Shown: positions 1-8,811, numbered from the stretch's first letter. The stretch: 64,000 nucleotides of DNA from an uncultured Collinsella sp. (GCA_900757595.1 CAAEOL010000063.1:48141-112140); one strand, 5' to 3'. Program-made: numbers and translations. The notes: a model not told the origin generated them from the letters alone.

Positions 1-1
1 C

Positions 2-676
2 GATCTGCGCACGCCGCTTACCAGTATTTCGGGTAATGCCGACGTGCTGCTCGACCAGGGCTCGACCGGCACCGCCGTGCTCGATGCCCAGACGCGCCGC
101 GGCCTGCTTCTATCCATTCGCTCGGATGCGCTGTGGCTCAACGCCACCGTCGAGAATCTGCTCGCCATCACCAAGCTCGAGGGCGGCGGCATGCGTCTGT
201 CGACTACGCTCGAGCTCATGGACGATATCGTCGAGGAGGCGCTGCGCCACGTGAACCCTGCCGTGCGCGAGCACGACCTTAAGGTGGTGGCGTGCGATGA
301 GCCGGCGCTCGTCAACGTCGATGCACGCCTGATGGTGCAGCTGGTGGTCAATCTGGTGAACAACGCCATCACCTATACGCCCGCGGGCTCGCATATCATG
401 ATTTCGATTAGCGTCGACGATGGGCGCGTGGCGTGCTCGGTGGCCGATGATGGTCCGGGCATCGCACCCGAGGATCGCGAACGCATCTTTGAGTCGTTCT
501 ACACCGCCAACCACGGTCTTGCCGACAGCCATCGCAGCGTGGGCCTGGGTCTTTCGCTCTGCCGTTCCATTGCGTTGGCACATGGCGGTAGCATAGAGGT
601 TGCCGCGGCGGACCCGCACGGTTCGGTCTTTACGATTGAACTTCCCGCCGCCGACGTTTCGTTTGATAAGGAGTAG
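2..676 (+). CDS. kdpD: Sensor histidine kinase, KdpD-like (3' part)
   Basis: Carboxy-terminal 224 residues of a membrane sensor kinase whose start lies left of the window. It would autophosphorylate on a histidine and pass phosphate to the response regulator encoded 4 bp downstream. The visible part opens right after the expected H-box histidine (DLRTPLTSISG), followed by the N box (NLVNNAITYTP, residues about 117-127), the G1 box (DDGPGIAP, 149-156) and the G2 box (GLGLSL, 181-186), so the dimerisation tail and the ATPase domain are complete. The stretch ENLLAITKLE after the H box is typical of KdpD. In KdpD systems the kinase responds to potassium limitation or turgor; the N-terminal KdpD and Usp domains cannot be seen, so the name rests on this region and on the partner gene. 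Confidence 0.85.
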   Translation, partial: DLRTPLTSISGNADVLLDQGSTGTAVLDAQTRRGLLLSIRSDALWLNATVENLLAITKLEGGGMRLSTTLELMDDIVEEALRHVNPAVREHDLKVVACDEPALVNVDARLMVQLVVNLVNNAITYTPAGSHIMISISVDDGRVACSVADDGPGIAPEDRERIFESFYTANHGLADSHRSVGLGLSLCRSIALAHGGSIEVAAADPHGSVFTIELPAADVSFDKE

Positions 677-680
677 CGCT

Positions 681-1394
681 GTGCCGAACTCTGCCGTAAA
701 ACCGCTCATCTTGGTCGTTGAGGACGACCCCGCCGTTCGCAATCTTATTGTTGCCGCGCTCGAGGCGCACGGCTTGCGCCATATGGCTGTGGAGACCGCC
801 CATGCCGCCATCGCCGCCGCCTCGTCGCAGGCGCCGAGCATTGTGCTGCTCGATCTGGGCCTGCCCGATATGGACGGCGTCAAGGTGGTGGAGTCGGTGC
901 GCGCATGGTCGGGCATGCCGATTATCGTGGTCTCGGCGCGCAGCGAGGATGCGGACAAAATCCGCGCGCTCGATGCCGGTGCCGACGACTATCTGACCAA
1001 GCCGTTTTCGGTCGAGGAACTGCTCGCGCGCATTCGCACGACGCTCAGGCGCCTTTCGTATGTGCAGACGGGCGGCGTTGTCTCCGAGGGCTCGTTCGAT
1101 ACCGGTGAGCTGCATATCGATTTTGATGCCGGCATCGCCACGATGGATGGCGAGGAACTGCATCTGACGCCGATCGAGTACAAGCTCCTGTGCCTGCTGG
1201 CGCATAACGCCGACAAGGTGCTGACGCACCAGTTTATCCTGCGCGAGATTTGGGGCACGGCAACTAAGAGCGACTTGGCGAGCCTGCGTGTCTTTATGGG
1301 CACGCTGCGCAAGAAGATCGAGTCCGACCCCGCGCATCCGCGCTATATCCAAACGCACGTGGGTATCGGCTATCGCCTGGTCATCCAAGGCTAG
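681..1394 (+). CDS. kdpE: Response regulator, OmpR family, KdpE-like
   Basis: Two-domain response regulator of 237 residues, partner of the upstream kinase. Start chosen at GTG 681, which follows an AAGGAG site and gives a receiver domain beginning at the usual place (KPLILVVEDD). Acidic pocket Asp15/Asp16, phospho-acceptor Asp58 (LLDLGLPD), conserved Lys108 (YLTKPF). The C-terminal winged helix (about 140-237) ends in the OmpR-type YIQTHVGIGYRL. KdpE proteins activate the kdpFABC potassium pump operon; that operon is not in the window and would be expected to the left. Kinase and regulator genes are 4 bp apart and probably cotranscribed. Confidence 0.9.
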   Translation: MPNSAVKPLILVVEDDPAVRNLIVAALEAHGLRHMAVETAHAAIAAASSQAPSIVLLDLGLPDMDGVKVVESVRAWSGMPIIVVSARSEDADKIRALDAGADDYLTKPFSVEELLARIRTTLRRLSYVQTGGVVSEGSFDTGELHIDFDAGIATMDGEELHLTPIEYKLLCLLAHNADKVLTHQFILREIWGTATKSDLASLRVFMGTLRKKIESDPAHPRYIQTHVGIGYRLVIQG

Positions 1395-1418
1395 ATCGCC
1401 AACCACCATCCCACTATG

Positions 1419-1485
1419 AGTTGCGGTGAAATACGGTCTAAATTTGCCTAATTCCAGGCAAAACAGTCCGTATTCCACCGCAACT
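1419..1485. terminator. Long nested palindrome between convergent genes
   Basis: Imperfect inverted repeat: AGTTGCGGTGAAATACGG (1419-1436) pairs with 1468-1485 at 17 of 18 positions, and inside it TTTGCCT (1443-1449) pairs with AGGCAAA (1456-1462). It fills the gap between the stop of kdpE and the stop of rlmKL, so a bidirectional terminator is the simplest role. The arms are far longer than a usual terminator, like other palindromes in this window. Confidence 0.6.
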
Positions 1486-1488
1486 TTG

Positions 1489-4059
1489 TTATTTGCCCTT
1501 GGGCTTGCTGGCGTAGAACTTCTTCTTTTTGGACTTGCCGGCAGGGGAGGGTTTGCCGGCAAAGTTGGACTTGCCGTGGCCGGCCTGCGCGTGCGTGGGT
1601 ACTGCCGCACGGGGCTTGCGGGCCTCGGGGTTACGCAGCTCCTCGGTTCGCTCGGCAATCTCCTCGGCGCTAAAGCCGACCTCTGCCATGGCGTCCTCGA
1701 TGGGCAGGCGGCGCACGATATAGCAATGGTGCACCTTCTGGTTGCGCGCGAAGTCCTCGGGGATGGTCTGCGCCGTAATGTCCTCCAACACGACGCCCGC
1801 GCGCGCGAGCTTGCGCGTCTCGGGACGGAAGCCGCGCAGGTTGCAGCTAAAGATGGCATGGCCGCTCTGCGCGAGCAGGCGCGATACGCCAGCCAAAAGC
1901 TCAACATGGTCGCGCTGGACGTCCCAGGTGCGACGGCCCATCTTGGACGAGTTCGAGAACGTGGGCGGGTCGACAAAGATCAGGTCCCAGCGGTTGCGCG
2001 TCTGACGCTGGTCACGAATCCAGGCGAGCACGTCATCGCGCACAAAGTGATGCTGCGGACCAACAAAGCCGTTCTGGCGCATGTTGCGCTCGGCCCAGTC
2101 CAGATAGGTGTTGGAAAGGTCGACCGTCACGGTTTCCTCGACGCCGCCGTCTGCCGCATAGCAGGTGGCGGTGCCGGTATAGGCGAACAGGTTGAGGAAG
2201 CGACGCGCCTGCTTGGCGTGCTCGCGCACCAGGTTGCGGGTGACGCGGTGGTCCAAGAAGATGCCGACGTCCAGGTAGTCGTCAAAGTTGACGGCAAAGG
2301 TGAGGCCGCCCTCTTCGATGAGCGGCAGGCGACGGCGTGCGATGTTGGCGCGCTCGCCCGAGCCGCCCTTGCCGGCGCCCTGCTTGCCGTACTGCGAGCC
2401 GCCGCGCGAACGCATGCGGGCCTTGGCGTGCACGTGTTCGGCCGGAACATCCAGGATGCGCGGCGCGATGGCCAAGATGTCGAGCATGCGGGCCTGGGCC
2501 AGCGCGGGGTCGATGGTCTTAGGCGCGGCATATTCGGCGATGACGAGCCAGCGGCCCGGCGTCTGCGGGCAGCCCTCGTACAGGTCGATGGCGGCGGAGT
2601 AGTCGGGCAGGTCGGCATCGTAGACGCGGTAGCAGCTCACGCCCTCGCGCTTGGCCCACTTGCGGCGCAGGCGGGCATTCTTACGCAGGCGGTTGGCGAA
2701 CTGCTCGGACTCGGGGATGAGCACGGGCAGTGGCTTGCCGTCGCCCAGGTCGAGCGTAGCGGCGGGCTCGGGCATGGCGGGGGCGGGGGTTTCGTCGCTG
2801 ATGACGTCGTCGGCGACCGCGGTCTCGCCCTCGGCGTTCGCACTGGTCGCAGCTTCAAACGCCGCGGCAGCATGATCGAGCGAGGGCCAGACCTCGATAG
2901 CCGCCTCCTCGTTATTGAGCATGACGGCGATGGAGCGCGCGGGCTCGGCGTGGAGCGCGCGGGCCATAAGGCCGTCGCGGGTGAGGGCGGCGACCGGCGC
3001 CGAAGCGAGCTCGGGGGCGCGGCGCAGCTCACCGACCAGCGTCATGGCGTCGTGCATGAGCGAAAGCGGCGTCTCGGTCGTGTCCGCGACCACGGCGGCG
3101 CCGGCGACAGCGCCCGCATGGTCCAGCACGGTGGCGGGCTTGGCGGCGCAAAAAACGACAAAGCGCTTGTAGCCGGCACACTTGACCATGCGCTCGGCGG
3201 TCTTGCGGGCGGCGGGGTCGATATCTACGGCAACGATGCGCGCCTGGCGCTCGCGCGCTGCCGCCTCGCGCTCGCGTGCCTCGGCGAGCAGCTGCTCCCA
3301 CAGAGTGGCGTCGTGCAGCTGCCAGCCCTCAAAGCCCCAGCGCTCGCGTGCGGCGCTCGGGGCGCGGTCGGTCAGAATGTTCACGGCCTCTAGCAGCAGG
3401 CCGCCGCCGGCGCATGAGGCGTCGACCAGCGTGGGCAGGGCTTCGTTCTCGTAATCGTCGGCCGTCAGCTCGCGCTCGCACAGTGCAGTCCAGCCGACCT
3501 GCGCCAGCACCAGGGCGGCATAGTCGGGGCGCAGCACGTGTGTGCCCTCGCCGGCGCGGGTCGCGGCGGGCGGCAGGCGCTTGAACAGCGGGTCGCCCGA
3601 AAGGTCCAGGCTTATGCTCGCACGGCGCTGACGCAGCGAAAGCAGCAGGTGGACATCGGGGTCGGCAGCATCGACATCGGCGCGGCGGCCTGTGGTCTCG
3701 GCCAGGCGATCGCACAATGCGTCCTTGGCGCGCAGGGCAGAGAAGCGCGTGTTGCGCAGCTGCTCGGTCACACCACGGGCAGTGATGGCAATGGTGGCGC
3801 CGCAGCGGACGATGTTTTCCCAGGCAATGTCGTAAACGGCATCGTACAGCTCGTCGGCATCCTGTGCCTCAAAGCGTCCGAGCACCACAAACACGCGGCT
3901 GGCCAGGCGCGACCACAGACAGGCGCGGTAGCCTTCTTCGAGCTCGCCCTCAAACGTAGCGCGGCCCTTCAGGCGGCGGACATGCGAAAGCCCGAGCCAC
4001 TTGAGCTCGTCGGCGAGTGCGGATTCAAAGCCCTCGGGGCAGCTTGCATAAAATTCCAT
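1489..4059 (-). CDS. rlmKL: RlmKL-type 23S rRNA methyltransferase with degenerate RlmL half
   Basis: An 856-residue protein with the architecture of bifunctional 23S rRNA guanine methyltransferase RlmKL (m2G2445 and m7G2069 in E. coli). Order: N-terminal ferredoxin-like and THUMP region (about 1-165), RlmL-type Rossmann domain (about 180-400), then RlmK (about 453-800) with FANRLRKN, the SAM loop YTGT (627-630) and motif IV DPPT (697-700), and a basic Lys-rich tail. Start is the ATG at 4059, preceded by GAGAGG; a longer reading frame upstream has no ribosome site. Oddity: in the RlmL half the SAM motif reads SCAGGG (215-220) instead of CGSGT, and the NPPY motif IV is missing where it should occur (about 322-332). 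RlmK probably works; RlmL may not. Confidence 0.88.
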   Translation of the reverse strand: MEFYASCPEGFESALADELKWLGLSHVRRLKGRATFEGELEEGYRACLWSRLASRVFVVLGRFEAQDADELYDAVYDIAWENIVRCGATIAITARGVTEQLRNTRFSALRAKDALCDRLAETTGRRADVDAADPDVHLLLSLRQRRASISLDLSGDPLFKRLPPAATRAGEGTHVLRPDYAALVLAQVGWTALCERELTADDYENEALPTLVDASCAGGGLLLEAVNILTDRAPSAARERWGFEGWQLHDATLWEQLLAEAREREAAARERQARIVAVDIDPAARKTAERMVKCAGYKRFVVFCAAKPATVLDHAGAVAGAAVVADTTETPLSLMHDAMTLVGELRRAPELASAPVAALTRDGLMARALHAEPARSIAVMLNNEEAAIEVWPSLDHAAAAFEAATSANAEGETAVADDVISDETPAPAMPEPAATLDLGDGKPLPVLIPESEQFANRLRKNARLRRKWAKREGVSCYRVYDADLPDYSAAIDLYEGCPQTPGRWLVIAEYAAPKTIDPALAQARMLDILAIAPRILDVPAEHVHAKARMRSRGGSQYGKQGAGKGGSGERANIARRRLPLIEEGGLTFAVNFDDYLDVGIFLDHRVTRNLVREHAKQARRFLNLFAYTGTATCYAADGGVEETVTVDLSNTYLDWAERNMRQNGFVGPQHHFVRDDVLAWIRDQRQTRNRWDLIFVDPPTFSNSSKMGRRTWDVQRDHVELLAGVSRLLAQSGHAIFSCNLRGFRPETRKLARAGVVLEDITAQTIPEDFARNQKVHHCYIVRRLPIEDAMAEVGFSAEEIAERTEELRNPEARKPRAAVPTHAQAGHGKSNFAGKPSPAGKSKKKKFYASKPKGK

Positions 4060-4134
4060 GGGTGACCTCTCTGGTTGCGTCGCTCCATTATATGATGGAT
4101 GCTTCGTTTGCCATCGACCTCGAAAGGAACCCAT

Positions 4135-4962
4135 ATGATTGATGCGTGCCCCGATTCCGCTGTGCTCTTTTTTGACGTGGACGGCACGCTGACGTCGTTC
4201 GACCCCGACGATATGACCGATAAGGACTTCAATGCAATCCATCCGTCGAAGGCTGTTGTCGATGCATTTGGTCGCCTGCGCAATGCGGGTCACCAGGCAT
4301 TTATCTGCACGGGTCGCCCCTTATGGCTGATTGCCGATGGCTTGCGCGCGCTGAACCCGGCGGGTATCGTTGCCATGGCGGGGGCCACGCTAGAGGTCGA
4401 GGGCCGCGTGGCACACGAGGACTGCATTGACGAGGACATTGTTGAGGAGCTCGCGCGTCGCATTACTGTGGCGGGCGGCGAGGCGTTGTTCGAGACGAAC
4501 GGTGCCACCTATTCACTTGAGCCAGTTGGTGTCGAACAGTCATTTCTGCTAGGCGCCGGCGTGGTGCATGGTGTTGATCAGATGCGCGTCGATGGCCGCT
4601 TGCGCGTAGGCAAGGTGTGCATTAACGCGTGCGACTTGGCTCGCGTAGCCAACGATGACGGCTTTATCGAGCGAGAGTTTGAGCTGTGCAACACCGGTGG
4701 TCAGAATCGCGAGCTGAGCCCCAAGGGCATCGACAAGGGCGTGGGCGTGGCGCGGGCGCTGGAGTATCTGGGTCGCGCGGGAAATGCGCGCACCTTTGGC
4801 TTTGGCGATTCGGGCAACGACCTGGGTATGCTCGCTGCGGTCGAGACAGCTGTCGCCATGGGCAACGCCATGCCCGAGGTCAAGGCGGTCGCCGACTACG
4901 TGACCGACGACGTCGCGAACGACGGCACCGTCACCGCGATGCAACATTTCGGCCTCATCTAA
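4135..4962 (+). CDS. HAD-family phosphatase, Cof-type
   Basis: Soluble HAD-superfamily hydrolase of 275 residues. Motif I FFDVDGTLTS sits near the N-terminus (nucleophile and acid/base Asp of DxD), motif II is ICTGR, and motif IV is GFGDSGNDLGML with the metal-binding Asp residues; the middle holds a C2-type cap. Cof/YwpJ-like members dephosphorylate small sugar or nucleotide phosphates, and the substrate cannot be read from sequence. Start ATG 4135 follows GAAAGGAA at normal spacing. Divergent from rlmKL with only 75 bp between the starts, so the two promoters overlap. No clear functional link to neighbours. Confidence 0.85.
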   Translation: MIDACPDSAVLFFDVDGTLTSFDPDDMTDKDFNAIHPSKAVVDAFGRLRNAGHQAFICTGRPLWLIADGLRALNPAGIVAMAGATLEVEGRVAHEDCIDEDIVEELARRITVAGGEALFETNGATYSLEPVGVEQSFLLGAGVVHGVDQMRVDGRLRVGKVCINACDLARVANDDGFIEREFELCNTGGQNRELSPKGIDKGVGVARALEYLGRAGNARTFGFGDSGNDLGMLAAVETAVAMGNAMPEVKAVADYVTDDVANDGTVTAMQHFGLI

Positions 4963-5155
4963 TGAATCTCGCCTTCTGACGTTTGCTCAAACTGCGACTC
5001 TTTGCTTTTGCATGCTCAATCGATTTATCAATCCAAACACTGAGGTGTTTATGCCGTTCGCCGAGAAGATAGAAAACCGCAGTTCACGCCTTGATAAACG
5101 TAGGTAAAGTGTTTAGCAGCTTAACGCCCATATGCAAACGAAAGGAATCAGGCAG

Positions 5156-5860
5156 ATGGCAATCAAGGTGTTCGCTGACGGTGCAAACCTCGAGGGCATG
5201 CTCGACATGTACGAGAACGGCAACGTTCAGGGTTTCACGACCAACCCGTCCCTTATGAAAAAGGGCGGCGTGACGGATTACCGCGCGTTTGCCAAGGAGG
5301 TCCTGGCCCACATCACCGATGTGTCCGTGTCGTTTGAGGTCTTTGCCGACGACGTCGAGACCATGGAGGTCGAGGCCCGCGAGATCGCTACCTGGGCGGA
5401 TAACGTCTACGTCAAGATTCCGTGCGTGACCACCAAGGGTGAGTCCACCGCCGTGCTAGTGCGCAAGCTTTCGGCCGACGGCATCAAGGTCAACGTCACC
5501 ACCATCTTTACGCCTGCGCAGGTCGACGAGATGGTCGAGGCCGTTGACGCCGAGACGCCGTCCATCATCTCGCTCTTTGCCGGACGCATCGCCGATACCG
5601 GCGTCGACCCCATTCCGTTTATGACGGAATCGGTCAAGAAGGCCGCCGCCAAGCCCAACTGCGAGGTCCTGTGGGCATCCACACGCGAGCTCATCAACAT
5701 CTACCAGGCCGAGGCCTGCGGTTGTCAGATCATCACGGTGCCCAACAGTATCCTGGCCAAGCGCAAGAACATCGGGCGCGACCCGTATGAGGTTTCGCTC
5801 GATACCGTGCGCGGCTTTGCCAAGGATATCGCCGCTTTGGGCTTCCATATCCTGCCGTAA
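5156..5860 (+). CDS. tal: Transaldolase / fructose-6-phosphate aldolase family
   Basis: Cytosolic Schiff-base aldolase of 234 residues, the short TalC/FSA-like class. Seen: N-terminal FADGANLEGM, FTTNPSLMKKGG (27-38), candidate Schiff-base lysine Lys87 in YVKIP, and SLFAGRIADTG. It would interconvert pentose-phosphate-pathway sugars (transaldolase) or cleave fructose 6-phosphate; sequence alone does not separate the two. Start ATG 5156 has AAAGGAAT upstream. The 193-bp upstream gap contains a small palindrome AAACAC-TGAG-GTGTTT (5035-5050) that could be an operator or a hairpin. The last 19 bp of this gene (5840-5858) occur again at 5996-6014, flanking a palindromic insert (see repeat entry). 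Confidence 0.85.
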   Translation: MAIKVFADGANLEGMLDMYENGNVQGFTTNPSLMKKGGVTDYRAFAKEVLAHITDVSVSFEVFADDVETMEVEAREIATWADNVYVKIPCVTTKGESTAVLVRKLSADGIKVNVTTIFTPAQVDEMVEAVDAETPSIISLFAGRIADTGVDPIPFMTESVKKAAAKPNCEVLWASTRELINIYQAEACGCQIITVPNSILAKRKNIGRDPYEVSLDTVRGFAKDIAALGFHILP

Positions 5861-6014
5861 CGCGAACACTGGCTGCGCCGCGGGTTGTTCGCCCCGGCCT
5901 TTCCTTTCCCTATCGCTCACGCGCTTCGCGAGGGTCGCGCTAGGCAAAGGAAAGTCCGGGGCTGCCGACACGAGCTTGCCAGTAGGTTGGTGATAGGCTT
6001 CCATATCCTGCCGT
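5840..6014. repeat. Palindromic insert flanked by duplicated 3' end of tal
   Basis: GGCTTCCATATCCTGCCGT occurs at 5840-5858 (last six tal codons plus the T of the stop) and again perfectly at 5996-6014. Between the copies lies a long stem: ACTGGC (5868-5873) pairs with GCCAGT (5978-5983), and 5892-5912 pairs with 5941-5961 at 19 of 21 positions. A direct repeat of a gene's 3' end around a foreign palindrome resembles the product of an insertion that restores the gene end. No coding capacity. Confidence 0.7.
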
Positions 6015-6021
6015 GGACAAA

Positions 6022-6227
6022 GGTACCCCCGCCTGCGCCGTGCAAAATTGAGAGTATTCAGCAAGGTAAAGGCTTTTACCAGCTGGTTGAAGCACGGAAC
6101 AACCCCCGTTTTGGCTCTGATGACGCTAAAACGGGGGCTGTTTTTGACGTTATTGTCTCTGAGGGGCGTTCGGAGCGGCGGAAATTGCAGAATACTCGCG
6201 ATTTTGCACGTCGCTGCAGGGGGTACC
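6022..6227. repeat. 206-bp MITE-like element with 43-bp inverted ends
   Basis: The ends 6022-6064 and 6185-6227 are inverted repeats of 43 bp matching at 36 positions, each beginning GGTACCCCC and containing TGCAAAAT and GAGTATTC. No reading frame of note inside. The element carries a strong rho-independent terminator (6103-6145). Looks like a miniature non-autonomous element now serving as 3' DNA of tal and lying close to the convergent tex. Confidence 0.65.
6103..6145 (+). terminator. Rho-independent terminator downstream of tal
   Basis: CCCCCGTTTT (6103-6112) pairs perfectly with AAAACGGGGG (6128-6137), followed by CTGTTTTT. It is 243 bp after the tal stop because the two inserted palindromic elements separate them. 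Confidence 0.75.
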
Positions 6228-6241
6228 CTTGCTTTGGCGGC

Positions 6242-8389
6242 TTATTTCCCCTGCACCATGGTGAGGGAGATCTTTTTGCGGTCGCGGTCGACCTTTTCCA
6301 CCCATACCTTTACCGTGTCACCGACGCGTACCACGTCGCTCGGGTGCTTGACAAAGCGGTTGGCCAGTTTGGAGATGTGCACGAGGCCGTCCTGGTGCAC
6401 GCCCACGTCGACGAACGCGCCAAAATCCACAACGTTGCGCACCGTGCCCTTGAGTTCCATGCCGGGCTCCAGATCGTCGATGGAAAGCGCCGAGCGGCTA
6501 AAGACCACCTCGGGCGCGTCGTCGCGCGGGTCGCGACCGGGCTTCTTGAGCTCGTTGACAATGTCGATGAGCGTCAGGGTGCCGCAGTCCAGGTCGCTTG
6601 CCAGTGCCGAAATGCTGCCCAGGCGGTGCTCAATGTCGGGCACGCCGCCGCGGCTGAGCTCACTGGTCGCCACGCCGGCGCGTTCCAAGACGGACGTGGC
6701 CACCTCGTAGCTCTCGGGGTGGACGCTTGTCGCGTCAAGCGGGTTCTTGCCGCCGCTGATGCGTAGGAAACCTGCGGCGTTGAGGTACGCCTTGGGTCCC
6801 AGCTTGGGGACCTTCTTGAGCTGGCGGCGATCGGTAAAGGCGCCGTTTTCCTCGCGGTAGGCCACGATGTTTTTGGCTACGCTCGGCGTAATGCCCGACA
6901 CGTAGCCCAGCAGGCTTGCGCTCGCGGTGTTGACGTCGACGCCCACACGGTTGACGACGTCTTCCACCACGTGGCCCAGGGTGCGCGAAAGCTCGGCCTG
7001 GTCAAGGTCGTGCTGGTACTGGCCAACGCCGATGGACTGGGGCGGAATCTTGACGAGCTCTGCCAGCGGGTCTTGCAGACGGCGGCCCAGGCTCATGGCG
7101 CCACGTACGGTGACATCCAGATCGGGATACTCCTGGCTCGCGAGCTCGGAGGCGGAGTACACCGACGCGCCCGCCTCGTTGACGATGGTGTAGCGAAGGC
7201 TGGGCGCCTGCTCGGTAATGAACTCCGAGACGACTTCCTCGGTCTCGCGGCTGGCGGTGCCGTTGCCGATGACGATGGTGTTGACGCCGTCCTTCTTGAC
7301 GAGGCGGGCGAGCTCGCGCTTGGTGCCGGCGACGTCGTGGCGCGGCTTGGTGGGATAGACCACGCCGTGGTCGAGTAGCTTGCCGGTCTCGTCCATGACG
7401 GCGACCTTGCAGCCGGTGCGGTAGCCCGGATCGAGCGCGAGCACGCGGGCGCCGCGCACGGGGCGCGCCGAGAGCAAGCCCTCGAGATTCTTGGCAAAGA
7501 CGTTGATGGCCTCGGTCTGGGCACGAACGGTGAGTTTGGCGCGGGCCTCGCGCTCCAGCGAGGGGGCCATGAGGCGCTTGTAGCCATCGGCGATGGCGGC
7601 GTCAAAGACGGGCGCGAAGACGCCCTGACGGCGGGGCCAGCGGCTGCCGAGGCGTGCCGTAGCGGCAGCGCCGTCGACGTTTACACGCACGCGGAGCTTG
7701 CCCTCACGCTCACCGCGGTCGATAGCCAGCACACGGTGGTTGGGGATGCGACGCAGCGGCTCATCATAGCTGTAGTACGGCTCGTAGGGGGTCTTCTCGG
7801 CGGGGTCGGTGGCCTCGACGACGATGTCGGCGGTGTTTTGCGTAAAGGCACGCAGGTCGGCGACGTTCTCGGGGTCCTCGGCCACCGTCTCGGCCACGAT
7901 GTCCGCCGCGCCGGCGAGCGCCTTTTCGGGCGTGTCGAAGCCGGCCTCCTCGTTGACGTATGCCGCGGCGGCGTCGAGTGCGCTGCCCTTGGCCGAGGCC
8001 TGCATGATGATCATGTTGGCGAGCGGCTCCAGGCCGGCCTCGCGTGCCTTCTGCGTGCGAGTCATGCGCTTTTTGCGGTAGGGCTTGTAAAGGTCCTCGA
8101 CGCGCTGGAGCTGTGTGGCCTCGCGAATCTGCTGCTCGAGTTCGGGCGTGAGTTTGCCCTGGGCGTCGATGAGCAGAATGACGTCCTCTTTGCGCTGCTC
8201 AAGATTGCGCAGGTAGGACAGGCGCTCGTCGAGGGCGCGCAGGGCGACGTCGTCCATGCCGCCCGTGGCTTCCTTGCGGTAGCGCGAGATAAAGGGAATG
8301 GTGTTGCCCTCGTCGATGAGCTTGACGGCCGCTTCGATGTTGGCGGCCTTAAGGTTGAGCTCGCGGGCGAGCTGGGCGATAAGATCCAT
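6242..8389 (-). CDS. tex: Tex-family RNA-binding transcription accessory protein
   Basis: A 715-residue Tex protein: N-terminal helical region beginning MDLIAQLARELNLKAANIEAAV, a YqgF-like RNase H fold (about 320-450, LALDPGYRTGCKVAVMDETG), helix-hairpin-helix repeats (about 480-580, VDVNTASASLLGYVSGI) and a C-terminal S1 RNA-binding domain (about 635-710, GTVRNVVDFGAFVDVGVHQDG). Tex binds nucleic acid nonspecifically and affects transcription and stress tolerance; length is within the family norm. Start ATG 8389 is preceded by AAGGAGTCC. It reads towards tal, and the gap between them is filled by palindromic elements. Confidence 0.93.
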   Translation of the reverse strand: MDLIAQLARELNLKAANIEAAVKLIDEGNTIPFISRYRKEATGGMDDVALRALDERLSYLRNLEQRKEDVILLIDAQGKLTPELEQQIREATQLQRVEDLYKPYRKKRMTRTQKAREAGLEPLANMIIMQASAKGSALDAAAAYVNEEAGFDTPEKALAGAADIVAETVAEDPENVADLRAFTQNTADIVVEATDPAEKTPYEPYYSYDEPLRRIPNHRVLAIDRGEREGKLRVRVNVDGAAATARLGSRWPRRQGVFAPVFDAAIADGYKRLMAPSLEREARAKLTVRAQTEAINVFAKNLEGLLSARPVRGARVLALDPGYRTGCKVAVMDETGKLLDHGVVYPTKPRHDVAGTKRELARLVKKDGVNTIVIGNGTASRETEEVVSEFITEQAPSLRYTIVNEAGASVYSASELASQEYPDLDVTVRGAMSLGRRLQDPLAELVKIPPQSIGVGQYQHDLDQAELSRTLGHVVEDVVNRVGVDVNTASASLLGYVSGITPSVAKNIVAYREENGAFTDRRQLKKVPKLGPKAYLNAAGFLRISGGKNPLDATSVHPESYEVATSVLERAGVATSELSRGGVPDIEHRLGSISALASDLDCGTLTLIDIVNELKKPGRDPRDDAPEVVFSRSALSIDDLEPGMELKGTVRNVVDFGAFVDVGVHQDGLVHISKLANRFVKHPSDVVRVGDTVKVWVEKVDRDRKKISLTMVQGK

Positions 8390-8493
8390 GGGACTCCTTG
8401 CGTTTAAGGTGCGTTTGCAGCACAGAGCTACCAAGGATACCACCTGCCACTTCGCCCAAAAAAGACTGTTTTGGCGCGGAACCACGAAAGCGG

Positions 8494-8627
8494 CCTATCT
8501 ACTACGTTTGAACCGTGTGGGTCGACCATCCCCTGGTTTTCCGAAAATGCGCAACCCGTCTACCTGCGGTTTTTATTTCGCGAAATTCGGTATGGATGAG
8601 GGTGATTGGTTAAACGTAGTAGATAGG
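8494..8627. repeat. 134-bp MITE-like repeat with terminal inverted repeats
   Basis: Ends 8494-8514 and 8608-8627 are inverted repeats (core CTACTACGTTT / AAACGTAGTAG, with one single-base gap). No ORF inside. It lies in the 422-bp gap upstream of tex and downstream of the oxidoreductase gene. The rest of that gap holds the terminator at 8703-8738 and an eight-C run at 8666-8673. Confidence 0.6.
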
Positions 8628-8702
8628 CTCATTCCGTGGCGAACGAATCAAGCCGAGGTGCAAAAAGGCCCCCCCCGTCTCAGAAAATCATTGGAAACGT
8701 AG

Positions 8703-8738
8703 CAAAAAGCCCCGTGGGCAGGAGGCTGCTCGCGGGGC
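8703..8738 (-). terminator. Terminator of the oxidoreductase operon
   Basis: On the minus strand GCCCCG(CG) pairs with CGGGGC around a loop of about 18 nt, followed by TTTTTGC. It sits 74 bp after the stop of the gene at 8812. Confidence 0.7.
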
Positions 8739-8811
8739 AAAGAAGAGGGGCTTATTGGTGGCGGACCGAGGGGCTCGGCATGGGGTTTCTGCCGCGACCG
8801 CTCTTAAGGCA

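Noticed and set aside
1426..3393. A 655-codon plus-strand frame opposite rlmKL
   Set aside because: Translation is Gly/Ala/Val-rich antisense of a well-supported methyltransferase.
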